This document shows, piece by piece, positions 1 through 7,500 of a stretch of DNA of 64,000 nucleotides. The stretch covers positions 5,766,001 through 5,830,000 of the forward strand of contig NZ_AP022613.1 in the NCBI RefSeq assembly GCF_010730195.1. Direction: 5' to 3'. The position numbers and the translations under genes are program-made. The notes under the pieces are model-generated. The model ran no database searches. It saw only the letters and a program-made list of their open reading frames with translations, and had not been told where the DNA came from. This stretch comes from Mycobacterium conspicuum. Lineage in GTDB: Bacteria > Actinomycetota > Actinomycetes > Mycobacteriales > Mycobacteriaceae. Position 1 is the first letter of the stretch; each line of letters begins with the position of its first letter.

Positions 1-660
1 TCGCTGACCGAGGCGTTCGCTCTGTCGTGCAACACCGCGTTCGTCCAGCTGGGCCTGGCCACCGGCGCCGACGCCCTGCGCAGCATGGCGCGTTCGTTCG
101 GCCTGGACAGCACGCCCAGTGTCATTCCACTGCAGGTTGCCGAATCCAATGTGGGACTCATTGCGGACGCGGCCGCGCTGGGTATGTCAAGCATTGGTCA
201 GAAAGACGTCGCGCTGACACCGCTGGAGAACGCGGAGATCGCCGCGGCCATCGCGAATAACGGGGTGATGATGCAGCCCTATCTGATCGACACCCTCAAG
301 GGCCCCGACCTGTCCATCATCAGCACAACAGCGCCGTATCAGCAGCGCCGCGCCGTGTCGCCGCAGGTCGCCGCTAAGCTAACAGAGCTGATGGTCGGCG
401 CCGAGAAGGACGCGCAGCAGAAAGGAGCCATCCCCGGCGTGCAGATCGCATCCAAGACTGGTACTGCCGAGCATGGCACCGATCCGCGGCACACGCCGCC
501 GCACGCGTGGTACATCGCCTTCGCGCCCGCCCAGACCCCGAAGGTTGCGGTAGCGGTACTGGTGGAGGGTGGCGGTGACCGGCTGTCGGCCACGGGAGGT
601 GCGCTCGCCGCGCCGATCGGACGGGCCGTGATCGAGGCCGCACTGCAGGGAGGAGCATGA
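1..660 (+). CDS. pbpA: Penicillin-binding protein A, C-terminal part (cut by window start)
   Basis: This is the last 219 codons of a class B transpeptidase that cross-links septal and side-wall peptidoglycan. The window opens in frame. The second transpeptidase motif SCN is at codons 9-11 and the KTG motif is at codons 152-154 inside SKTGTAEHGTD; the first motif (SxxK) lies before the window. The stop overlaps the pknA start as ATGA, so the two are probably translationally coupled. In Mtb the order rodA-pbpA-pknA-pknB is a cell-shape operon and PbpA is a PknB substrate (known for the family). Identification rests on the motifs and on the pknA/pknB neighbours. Confidence 0.95.
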   Translation, partial: SLTEAFALSCNTAFVQLGLATGADALRSMARSFGLDSTPSVIPLQVAESNVGLIADAAALGMSSIGQKDVALTPLENAEIAAAIANNGVMMQPYLIDTLKGPDLSIISTTAPYQQRRAVSPQVAAKLTELMVGAEKDAQQKGAIPGVQIASKTGTAEHGTDPRHTPPHAWYIAFAPAQTPKVAVAVLVEGGGDRLSATGGALAAPIGRAVIEAALQGGA

Positions 661-1892
661 GCCCCCGAGTTGGTGTGACGTTGTCGGGCAGGTACCGCCT
701 GCAGCGGCTCATCGCCACCGGTGGCATGGGCCAAGTCTGGGAGGCGGTGGACAGCCGCCTGGGCCGGCGCGTCGCGGTCAAGGTGCTCAAGCAGGAGTTT
801 TCGCAGGACCCGGAGTTCATCGAGCGGTTCCGCGCCGAGGCGCGCACCACCGCCATGCTCAACCATCCCGGCATCGCCAGCGTCCATGACTACGGCGAAA
901 GCCAGCTGGACGGGGAGGGCCGCACCGCCTATCTGGTCATGGAGCTGGTCAACGGCGAACCGCTGAATTCGGTGCTCAAGCGCACCGGCCGGCTGTCGCT
1001 GCGGCATGCGTTGGACATGCTCGAGCAGACCGGCCGAGCGCTGCAGATCGCGCATGCCGCGGGCCTGGTGCACCGCGACGTCAAGCCGGGCAACATCCTC
1101 ATCACGCCCACCGGGCAGGTGAAGATCACCGACTTCGGCATCGCCAAGGCGGTCGACGCGGCCCCGGTCACGCAGACCGGCATGGTGATGGGTACCGCGC
1201 AATACATCGCGCCCGAACAAGCACTGGGTCACGATGCGACCCCAGCCAGCGACGTGTATTCGCTGGGGGTCGTCGGCTATGAAGTGGTTTCGGGCAAGCG
1301 GCCGTTCACCGGCGATGGCGCCCTGACCGTGGCGATGAAGCACATCAAGGAGCCTCCGCCGCCGTTGCCGGCCGACCTGCCGCCCAATGTGCGAGAACTC
1401 ATCGAGATCACGCTGGTGAAAAACCCGGGCATGCGCTACCGCAGCGGGGGTCCGTTCGCGGATGCCGTTGCCGCGGTACGAGCCGGCCGCCGGCCACCCA
1501 GGCCGAGTCAGACCCCGCCGGCCGGCCGGGCGTCCCCGGCCGCCATTCCCTCGGCCACGCCGACCAGGATCGCAGGTACCCCCAGTGGCCGGAACCCGGC
1601 GCCGCACCGATCCCGGCCGTCGACGGGCGGTCGCCGCCCTCCGCCGCCGCGGCGCACCTTCTCGTCGGGCCAGCGCGCGCTGCTCTGGGCCGCCGGCGTG
1701 CTGGGAGCGCTGGCAATCATCATCGCGGTGCTGATCGTCATCAACCACAGCAGCGAAAACCCACCCGCGTCACCCCCGCCGACGGTCACCGACACCGGCA
1801 GCCCGCCCGCCGCGCCGCCGCCCTCCAAAACTCCCACCGGCTTCGGGCCCAGGCTTCCGCTGCTGCCGCCGCCGCACGAGACACCACCATGA
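657..1892 (+). CDS. pknA: Membrane Ser/Thr protein kinase PknA
   Basis: This 411-residue Hanks-type kinase regulates growth and division with PknB. Visible features are the glycine loop TGGMGQVWEA (21-30), catalytic Lys42 in VAVKVLK, HRD at 139-141, DFG at 159-161 and activation-loop Thr172 and Thr174 in VTQTGMVMGT. A Pro/Arg-rich juxtamembrane linker (about 275-340) leads to one transmembrane helix (341-363) and a short Pro-rich outer tail without PASTA repeats, as expected for PknA. The ATG overlaps the pbpA stop by four bases, and the gene's own stop overlaps the pknB start the same way. The start is fixed by these overlaps. Confidence 0.97.
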   Translation: MSPRVGVTLSGRYRLQRLIATGGMGQVWEAVDSRLGRRVAVKVLKQEFSQDPEFIERFRAEARTTAMLNHPGIASVHDYGESQLDGEGRTAYLVMELVNGEPLNSVLKRTGRLSLRHALDMLEQTGRALQIAHAAGLVHRDVKPGNILITPTGQVKITDFGIAKAVDAAPVTQTGMVMGTAQYIAPEQALGHDATPASDVYSLGVVGYEVVSGKRPFTGDGALTVAMKHIKEPPPPLPADLPPNVRELIEITLVKNPGMRYRSGGPFADAVAAVRAGRRPPRPSQTPPAGRASPAAIPSATPTRIAGTPSGRNPAPHRSRPSTGGRRPPPPRRTFSSGQRALLWAAGVLGALAIIIAVLIVINHSSENPPASPPPTVTDTGSPPAAPPPSKTPTGFGPRLPLLPPPHETPP

Positions 1893-3760
1893 GCACCCCT
1901 GAATTCCTGTCTGATCGCTACGAACTGGGGGAGATCATCGGCTTCGGGGGGATGTCCGAGGTCCACCTGGCGCGTGACCACCGCCTGCATCGCGAGGTCG
2001 CGATCAAAATTTTGCGCGCCGATCTGGCCCGCGATCCCAGCTTTTACCTGCGCTTCCGCCGCGAGGCGCAAAACGCCGCCGCGCTGAATCACCAGGCCAT
2101 CGTGGCGGTGTACGACACCGGCGAGGCCGAAACCCCCGCAGGCCCGTTGCCCTACATCGTGATGGAATACGTCGACGGTGAAACCCTGCGCGACATCGTG
2201 CACACCGACGGACCCCTGCCCCCGCGGCGGGCCATCGAGGTCATCGCCGATGCGTGCAATGCGCTGAACTTCAGCCACGAAAACGGCATCATCCATCGCG
2301 ACGTCAAGCCGGCGAACATCATGATCAGCCACACCAACCAGGTGAAGGTCATGGACTTCGGCATCGCGCGCGCGATCGCCGACAGCAGCAGCGTGACACA
2401 GACCGCGGCGGTGATCGGGACGGCGCAATACCTCTCGCCGGAACAGGCCAGCGGCAATCCCGTCGACGCCAGATCCGACGTCTACTCGCTGGGCTGCGTT
2501 CTTTACGAAATCCTCACCGGCGACCCGCCTTTCACCGGAGACACCCCCATCGCGGTGGCCTACCAGCATGTCCGCGAAGACGCGGTGCCGCCGTCCGAAC
2601 GACACCAGGGCATCTCCAGCGACCTCGACGCCGTCGTGCTCAAGGCGTTGGCCAAGAACCCGGAAAACCGCTACCAGACCGCGGCGGAAATGCGGGCCGA
2701 CCTGGTCCGGGTGTACAACGGTGAACGGCCGGAGGCACCCAAGGTGCTCAGCGGGGACGAGCGGAACTCTCTGTTCTCGTCGGGGGGCTCGAATGTCGGG
2801 GGGCCGCGCACCGATCCGCTGCCTCGCCAGGCCCTGGACGACGACGGCGAGCGCGTCGGTTCGGTCGGCCGCTGGGTCGTCGCGGTCGCCGTGCTGGCGG
2901 TGCTGACGATCGTCGTCGTGATCGCGTTTAACACGTTCGGCGGCAATACGCGCGACGTTCAGGTGCCCGATGTGCGGGACCAAGTGTCAGCCGACGCGAT
3001 CGCCGCCCTGCAAAACCGCGGCTTCAAGACCCGCACCCAGCAGCGGCCCGATTCGACGGTCCCGCCCGATCACGTCATCAACACCGATCCCGGCGCGAAC
3101 GCCGCGGTCGCCGCCGGCGACTTGATCACGATCATCGTCTCCACCGGACCCGAACAGCGCGAAGTACCCGACGTGTCCTCGATGAGCTATTCCGACGCGA
3201 TCAACAAGCTCAAGGCCGCCGGCTTCACCAAGTTCAAGCAGGCGAACTCCCCGTCGACGCCGGAGCTTTCCGGCAAGGTCATCGGCACCAATCCGCCGGC
3301 CAACCAGACCTCGGCGATCACCAATGTGATCACCGTCGTCGTCGGCTCCGGACCGGAGACCAAGCAGGTTCCCGACGTTGCCGGTCAGACCGTCGATGTG
3401 GCGCAAAAGAACCTGAACGTCTACGGCTTTACCAAGCTCACCCAGGCCTCGGTCGACAGCCCCCGCCCGGCCGGCGAGGTCACCGGCACCAATCCGCCCA
3501 AGGGCCAGACGGTTCCGGTGGATTCGGTGATCGAGCTGCAGGTGTCCAAGGGCAACCAGTTTTTGATGCCCGACCTGTCGGGGATGTTCTGGACCGACGC
3601 CGAGCCCCGGCTGCGCGCCCTGGGCTGGACCGGGGTGCTGGACAAGGGCCCGGACGTCGACGCCGGCGGTTCCCAGCACAACCGGATCGTGTATCAGAAC
3701 CCGCAGGCCGGCATGGGCGTCAACCGGGACGGAATCATCACGCTGAAGTTCGGTCAGTAG
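1889..3760 (+). CDS. pknB: Membrane Ser/Thr protein kinase PknB with PASTA repeats
   Basis: This 623-residue kinase senses peptidoglycan fragments through extracellular PASTA repeats and phosphorylates cell-wall enzymes such as CwlM and MviN (known in Mtb). Lys40 is in VAIKILR, HRD is at 136-138, DFG at 156-158, and the activation loop SVTQTAAVIGT carries Thr170 and Thr172, one residue earlier than in Mtb. One transmembrane helix lies near 330-350. Four PASTA units follow, opening near VPDVRDQV, VPDVSSMS, VPDVAGQT and MPDLSGMF. The ATG overlaps the pknA stop. The 3' end overlaps the convergent trpG 3' end by 23 bases. Two substrates named above, cwlM and mviN, are also encoded in this window. 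Confidence 0.98.
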   Translation: MSTPEFLSDRYELGEIIGFGGMSEVHLARDHRLHREVAIKILRADLARDPSFYLRFRREAQNAAALNHQAIVAVYDTGEAETPAGPLPYIVMEYVDGETLRDIVHTDGPLPPRRAIEVIADACNALNFSHENGIIHRDVKPANIMISHTNQVKVMDFGIARAIADSSSVTQTAAVIGTAQYLSPEQASGNPVDARSDVYSLGCVLYEILTGDPPFTGDTPIAVAYQHVREDAVPPSERHQGISSDLDAVVLKALAKNPENRYQTAAEMRADLVRVYNGERPEAPKVLSGDERNSLFSSGGSNVGGPRTDPLPRQALDDDGERVGSVGRWVVAVAVLAVLTIVVVIAFNTFGGNTRDVQVPDVRDQVSADAIAALQNRGFKTRTQQRPDSTVPPDHVINTDPGANAAVAAGDLITIIVSTGPEQREVPDVSSMSYSDAINKLKAAGFTKFKQANSPSTPELSGKVIGTNPPANQTSAITNVITVVVGSGPETKQVPDVAGQTVDVAQKNLNVYGFTKLTQASVDSPRPAGEVTGTNPPKGQTVPVDSVIELQVSKGNQFLMPDLSGMFWTDAEPRLRALGWTGVLDKGPDVDAGGSQHNRIVYQNPQAGMGVNRDGIITLKFGQ

Positions 3761-4439
3761 CGCCGGGATTCGGCAACGACTCCGGCAGGTGCGGCCGCAC
3801 CGCCGCGAGGACCTCGTTTTCCAGCCTGCGGACCAACGTTTCGTCTCGGGCCCAGCCGCAGTAGACGAGCCAGTTGGCCAGCATCCGATGCCCGCCCTCG
3901 GTCAGGATCGACTCCGGGTGGAATTGCACACCGTGGATCGGCAAGCTGGTGTGTTGCACCGCCATGATCACCCCGCTGCGGGTGTTCGCGGTGACCTCCA
4001 GGACCTCGGGCAGCGACTCCGGCAGGATCGTCAGCGAGTGGTAGCGGGTCGCGGTGAATGGGTCCGGAAGGCCTTGCAGGACACCAACATTCGTGTGGAA
4101 CACGCTGCTGGTCTTGCCGTGCAGCAATTCGGGGGCGCGATCCACCTTGGCGCCGAAAGCGACGCCGATGGCCTGGTGGCCCAGGCATACCCCCAGCAAC
4201 GGCGTGTTGGTCGCGGCGCACGCGCGGACCAAGCCGATCGACGCGCCGGCGCGTTCGGGCGTGCCCGGCCCCGGGCTGAGCAGCACACCGTCGAACTGCG
4301 TGACCGTCGTCGCCTCTTGCTCGGCGGACAGCCGCGCGTCGTCGTTGCGCCACACCTCGGCCTGAACCCCGAGCTGTCCGAGGTACTGCACGAGGTTGAA
4401 CACGAAGCTGTCGTAGTTGTCGACAACCAGGATCCGCAT
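3738..4439 (-). CDS. trpG: Anthranilate synthase component II / glutamine amidotransferase
   Basis: This 233-residue class I glutamine amidotransferase releases ammonia from glutamine for anthranilate synthase (TrpE), with a possible shared role in 4-aminobenzoate synthesis. The protein opens RILVVDNYDSFVFNL. The nucleophile elbow LGVCLGHQAIG contains the catalytic Cys, and the C-terminal VQFHPESILT holds the catalytic His and Glu. In mycobacteria trpG sits alone beside pknB rather than with other trp genes, as here. Its 3' end overlaps the 3' end of pknB on the opposite strand. The upstream DUF881 gene is co-directional and ends 17 bases before the start. Confidence 0.95.
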   Translation of the reverse strand: MRILVVDNYDSFVFNLVQYLGQLGVQAEVWRNDDARLSAEQEATTVTQFDGVLLSPGPGTPERAGASIGLVRACAATNTPLLGVCLGHQAIGVAFGAKVDRAPELLHGKTSSVFHTNVGVLQGLPDPFTATRYHSLTILPESLPEVLEVTANTRSGVIMAVQHTSLPIHGVQFHPESILTEGGHRMLANWLVYCGWARDETLVRRLENEVLAAVRPHLPESLPNPGATDRTSA

Positions 4440-4456
4440 CGTGTCAGGTTACCGAG

Positions 4457-5200
4457 TCAGTAACCCACCGGGCCCGACGGCTGAGCGAAATGCACGCGGA
4501 CCGGTTCGGTATAGCCGACGATCCGGACATCGGGCTTGACGTCCTCCTGGTAGCCGAGGCCGAACCGGACCACGTACTGCTTGTAAAGGGTCACGAGGGG
4601 AGCGGCCCCCAGCGCCGCCTGCATCGCCGTGGCATTGCCGATCGCGGTGATCTTGTAGGGCGGACTGTAGGTGCGCCCGTTGAGCAACAGCGTGTTGCCG
4701 ACGCAGCGAGGCACCGAGGTCGCGATGATGCGCTGGTCCTGCATCTGGATCGCCTCGGCGCCGGCGCTCCACAACGCGTTGAGGACGGCCTGAATGTCTT
4801 GCTGGTGTACCACCAGGTCGTCGGGGGACGCGTCCCGCGGAAAGCGGCCGTTGGCGTCGCGCTGCGCGTCCTGCAGCGTCACCACCAGGCCCGGTCCGTG
4901 CACCGGGTCCATGTCCGCCTCGCCCGCCAACTCGGCGGATCGCCTCAGCATCGCCCCCAGTGCGGCATCCGTGGACCGGCCGTGCATCGAATCGAGCTTT
5001 TTGGTCAGCGCGTCGCGTGCGGCACTCAACCGGGTCACCGACGACTGGGCCTCTCGGACCAGGTCGACGAGGCGCGGGGCGTCGCTGCGGCGGATCTCGG
5101 TGCCGCGCGACACCCCGTGCGTGGCGGCCAGGAGCAGGCCGGCGAGCACGCACACCAACGGGACACCGAACCGCCACGGTGAGCGGCGCATGTCAGTCAT
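4457..5200 (-). CDS. DUF881-family membrane-anchored protein (Rv0012-like)
   Basis: This 247-residue protein has an N-terminal hydrophobic segment (FGVPLVCVLAGLLLAAT, about 11-28) that should anchor it in the membrane. A coiled-coil-like stretch (about 40-90) follows, then a globular domain of the DUF881 family ending LGYQEDVKPDVRIVGYTEPV. Genes of this family sit near division genes in Gram-positives; the biochemical role is unknown. The start at 5200 is preferred because GGAG stands a few bases upstream; an internal Met at residue 4 is an alternative. It is divergent from crgA and co-directional with trpG. Confidence 0.85.
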   Translation of the reverse strand: MTDMRRSPWRFGVPLVCVLAGLLLAATHGVSRGTEIRRSDAPRLVDLVREAQSSVTRLSAARDALTKKLDSMHGRSTDAALGAMLRRSAELAGEADMDPVHGPGLVVTLQDAQRDANGRFPRDASPDDLVVHQQDIQAVLNALWSAGAEAIQMQDQRIIATSVPRCVGNTLLLNGRTYSPPYKITAIGNATAMQAALGAAPLVTLYKQYVVRFGLGYQEDVKPDVRIVGYTEPVRVHFAQPSGPVGY

Positions 5201-5295
5201 GCTTCTCCATTTTCCTGGTCAGGGGGCCAGGTGAGTTAGTCTCGTAACCAAGCTACGCAGCCGCTAACGTGATCGGTCCCCATCCCAAGGAAATC

Positions 5296-5577
5296 ATGCC
5301 CAAGTCCAAGGTCCGCAAGAAAAACGACTTCGCCGTCAGCTCGGTCAGCCGCACGCCGGTGAAGGTGAAGGTCGGGCCCTCGAGTGTGTGGTTCGTGGCG
5401 CTGTTCATCGGCCTGATGCTCATCGGGCTCGTCTGGTTGATGGTGTTTCAGTTGGCGGCCGTCGGAACCCAGGCTCCGGCGGCGCTGCACTGGATGGCGC
5501 AGCTGGGCCCGTGGAACTATGCCATCGCGTTCGCTTTCATGATCACCGGGCTGTTGCTCACGATGCGCTGGCATTAA
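5296..5577 (+). CDS. crgA: Cell division protein CrgA
   Basis: This 93-residue membrane protein acts in the divisome. In Mtb it binds FtsZ, FtsQ, FtsI and CwsA and helps place septal peptidoglycan synthesis. A basic N-terminus (MPKSKVRKKNDF) precedes two transmembrane helices, VWFVALFIGLMLIGLVWLMV and the C-terminal NYAIAFAFMITGLLLTMRW. Length and sequence match Mtb CrgA almost residue for residue. The ATG at 5296 has AAGGAAA just upstream and matches the usual N-terminus; an in-frame ATG nine codons earlier is unlikely. Its partner cwsA lies 1.3 kb away. Confidence 0.96.
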   Translation: MPKSKVRKKNDFAVSSVSRTPVKVKVGPSSVWFVALFIGLMLIGLVWLMVFQLAAVGTQAPAALHWMAQLGPWNYAIAFAFMITGLLLTMRWH

Positions 5578-5648
5578 CGGGCGTTGAAGACACGATGAAT
5601 TCATCTCGTGGTCGATCTGTTACTGGTCTAGCAACCTTCTCGTCACCC

Positions 5649-5697
5649 AATCACACGCGTGTGATTTATCCCCACTGTTGATAGCGCTTGTGGATAA
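5649..5697. promoter_or_regulatory. Perfect 18-bp palindrome flanked by two DnaA-box-like 9-mers
   Basis: Between crgA and the Rv0010c-like gene lies the perfect palindrome AATCACACGCGTGTGATT (5649-5666). TTATCCCCA follows at 5666-5674, and at 5689-5697 TGTGGATAA is the reverse complement of the consensus DnaA box TTATCCACA. The palindrome has the size of an operator for a dimeric regulator. It sits 67 bases before the next start codon, so it may control that gene. A DnaA-dependent role is inferred from the boxes only. Confidence 0.55.
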
Positions 5698-5732
5698 CCG
5701 CATCGGCAGTGGTAGGAGGGGTTAGACGGGGC

Positions 5733-6155
5733 ATGCAGCAAACGTCGTGGGAGCCGCATCCGGCGGGAATCGCAGGTTGCGGGATCGTGGGCGTCGCCAT
5801 GGCTATCGCGAGTGTGACTGTCGTCACAGACCCGCCGGGGCGGGTTCTGGGCGGCATTGCCGCGGCGGGGTTGATCGTGTTTGCCGCATTGTCCTGGCGT
5901 GCGCGCCCGAAGCTGGCAATCACCCCCGACGGCCTGGTCCTGCGGGGCTGGTTCCAGACGCAGCTATTTCAGCACTCCGACATCAAGATCATCCGGATCA
6001 CCGAGTTCCGCCGCTACGCGCGCAAAGTCCGGTTGCTCGAACTCGAGACGGTCCCCGGTGCGCTGGTGATCTTCTCGCGCTGGGACCTTGGCACCGACCC
6101 GCTGGAAGTGCTCGACGCCCTCACCACGGCCGGCTACGCCGGCCGCAAGAACTAA
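5733..6155 (+). CDS. PH-like membrane protein (Rv0010c-like)
   Basis: This 140-residue protein has two hydrophobic segments close together (about 10-31 and 36-51). A soluble domain follows that begins RARPKLAITPDGLVLRGWF and has the alternating pattern of a bacterial PH-like (low-molecular-weight antigen) domain. The start at ATG 5733 (MQQTSWEP) matches the Mtb protein N-terminus; upstream in-frame codons are less likely. It is co-directional with crgA and converges on ppiA across a hairpin. Function is not known; the position among division genes suggests an envelope role. Confidence 0.85.
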   Translation: MQQTSWEPHPAGIAGCGIVGVAMAIASVTVVTDPPGRVLGGIAAAGLIVFAALSWRARPKLAITPDGLVLRGWFQTQLFQHSDIKIIRITEFRRYARKVRLLELETVPGALVIFSRWDLGTDPLEVLDALTTAGYAGRKN

Positions 6156-6161
6156 CCCCCG

Positions 6162-6195
6162 GCGAGCGTGCGAGCGTCATTTTGCGCACGCTCGC
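6162..6195. terminator. Bidirectional hairpin between convergent genes
   Basis: GCGAGCGTGC (6162-6171) is perfectly complementary to GCACGCTCGC (6186-6195), giving a 10-bp GC-rich stem with a 14-base loop. It lies between the stop of the Rv0010c-like gene (6155) and the stop of ppiA (6211), so it can serve both strands. There is no long U-tract, which is usual for mycobacterial terminators. Confidence 0.65.
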
Positions 6196-6210
6196 GGCGC
6201 ATAGGAACGC

Positions 6211-6756
6211 TTAGGAGATGGTGATCGACTCGATGACGACCGGTTCGGTGGGCCGGTCGTTGCCGTCGGTGGCCGTCGTCGCGATCGCGTCGACGACCTT
6301 TTGCGAGTCGGCGTCGGTCACTTCGCCGAAGATGGTGTGCCGCCGATTCAGGTGCGGCGTCGGGCCAACCGTGATGAAGAACTGCGAGCCGTTGGTGCCC
6401 GGCCCGGCGTTGGCCATCGCCAACAGGTAGGGCTTGTCGAATTGCAATTCGGGATGGAACTCGTCGGCGAACTTGTAGCCGGGGCCGCCGCGCCCGGTCC
6501 CGGTCGGGTCGCCGCCCTGGATCATGAAGCCCCGGATCACTCTGTGAAAGACCGCGCCATCGTAGAACGGGCCCGACGGGCCGCCCGATGCGTTCTGGGT
6601 CGAATACTCCTTGGTGCCCTGCGCCAGCCCAACGAAATTGGCGACGGTCTTCGGTGCATGGTTTCCGAATAGCGCGACCTTGATGTCGCCGCGGTTGGTG
6701 TGCAGTGTGGCGGTGGCGGTCTGGATCGGGTTAGTCACGGGATCAGAGTCTGCCAT
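6211..6756 (-). CDS. ppiA: Cytoplasmic peptidyl-prolyl cis-trans isomerase A (cyclophilin)
   Basis: This 181-residue cyclophilin speeds proline isomerisation during folding. The active-site signatures FHRVIRGFMIQGGDPTGTG and NGSQFFIT are intact, as is the HTIFGEV segment. There is no signal peptide. The ATG at 6756 (MADSDPV) matches Mtb PpiA, which is 182 residues; the open frame runs further upstream but without homology. It converges with the Rv0010c-like gene and is divergent from cwsA. Confidence 0.97.
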   Translation of the reverse strand: MADSDPVTNPIQTATATLHTNRGDIKVALFGNHAPKTVANFVGLAQGTKEYSTQNASGGPSGPFYDGAVFHRVIRGFMIQGGDPTGTGRGGPGYKFADEFHPELQFDKPYLLAMANAGPGTNGSQFFITVGPTPHLNRRHTIFGEVTDADSQKVVDAIATTATDGNDRPTEPVVIESITIS

Positions 6757-6853
6757 CACGCGCGGGCACGTCCGCACCGGGTCCACTCCCGCGAGCGCCG
6801 CAATGATGGCAGGCTGGTGAAGCATTCGGGCGACAGGTAGGGAGAGGCGGCAG

Positions 6854-7282
6854 ATGAGCGCAAAGGCGGCAACCAAATTGACCCCACGGGAGCGGCTGAG
6901 CCGCGGCCTGACGTACTCGGCGGTCGGACCGGTGGACGTCACCCGAGGCGTTGTCGGGCTTGGCGTTCATTCGGTGCAATCGACCGCGTCGCAGCTCCGT
7001 CGCCGCTACCAGCAAGGCCGGCTGGCCCGGGAGGTCGCCGCGGCCCAGGAGACAATCGCCCAGGAGCTCGCGGCGGCACAGGAAGTGGTCGCAAGCCTGC
7101 CGCAGGCCTTGCAGGACACGCGCAAGAGGCAGCGTCGCGGTCCGCGCCCGTGGGTGATCGCGGGAGCCGCGGCGGCGGTCCTGGCCGTCGGAGCCGTGTC
7201 CTTCAGCATCGTGCGACGCTCAAAGGGTCGCCCGGACCCGTCACCTCGGCCGCCGAGCGTGGACCCGCAACCGCGCCCGTAG
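6854..7282 (+). CDS. cwsA: Cell wall synthesis protein CwsA
   Basis: This 142-residue protein has a soluble N-terminal part, a predicted coiled coil (about 52-92, rich in Ala, Glu and Gln), one transmembrane helix (PWVIAGAAAAVLAVGAVSFSIV) and a short Pro-rich tail. CwsA in Mtb interacts with CrgA and Wag31 and supports polar growth. The ATG start follows a purine-rich AGGGAGAGGCGGCAG stretch. About 218 bases without a supported gene follow before the PE-PPE gene, where I see nothing convincing. Confidence 0.92.
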   Translation: MSAKAATKLTPRERLSRGLTYSAVGPVDVTRGVVGLGVHSVQSTASQLRRRYQQGRLAREVAAAQETIAQELAAAQEVVASLPQALQDTRKRQRRGPRPWVIAGAAAAVLAVGAVSFSIVRRSKGRPDPSPRPPSVDPQPRP

Positions 7283-7500
7283 CGCTTACCTTCGCGTGCA
7301 TCACGCCCATTACCAGACCGGCTCCGCGTCGAGTCGCGCGCAGTCGCGGCGTTGTAATCGCTTGGTGGCGGCGGTATTTCAAGATTCCGGCACGGCCGCC
7401 GGCCATCGGACAACGCGCAGCCTTGCCGGGACCCATTGCATCCCAATGCTTTTGGTGCGCGCGTAGGCGGTCGGTCCGCGATTGATCACGTCGATTGCCG

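Noticed and set aside
339..2983. Long minus-strand frames opposite pbpA, pknA and pknB
   Set aside because: They are antisense shadows. The plus-strand genes have all catalytic motifs and ATGA couplings.
5591..5612. Imperfect hairpin around ATGAATTCAT after crgA
   Set aside because: The stem is AT-rich with a mismatch and no U-tract, so it is too weak to call a terminator.
7283..7500. Possible attachment-site or gene remnant between cwsA and the PE-PPE gene
   Set aside because: I found no copy of the tRNA-Ala 3' end and no convincing reading frame there; a 5-bp CATTG/CAATG stem is too weak to report.
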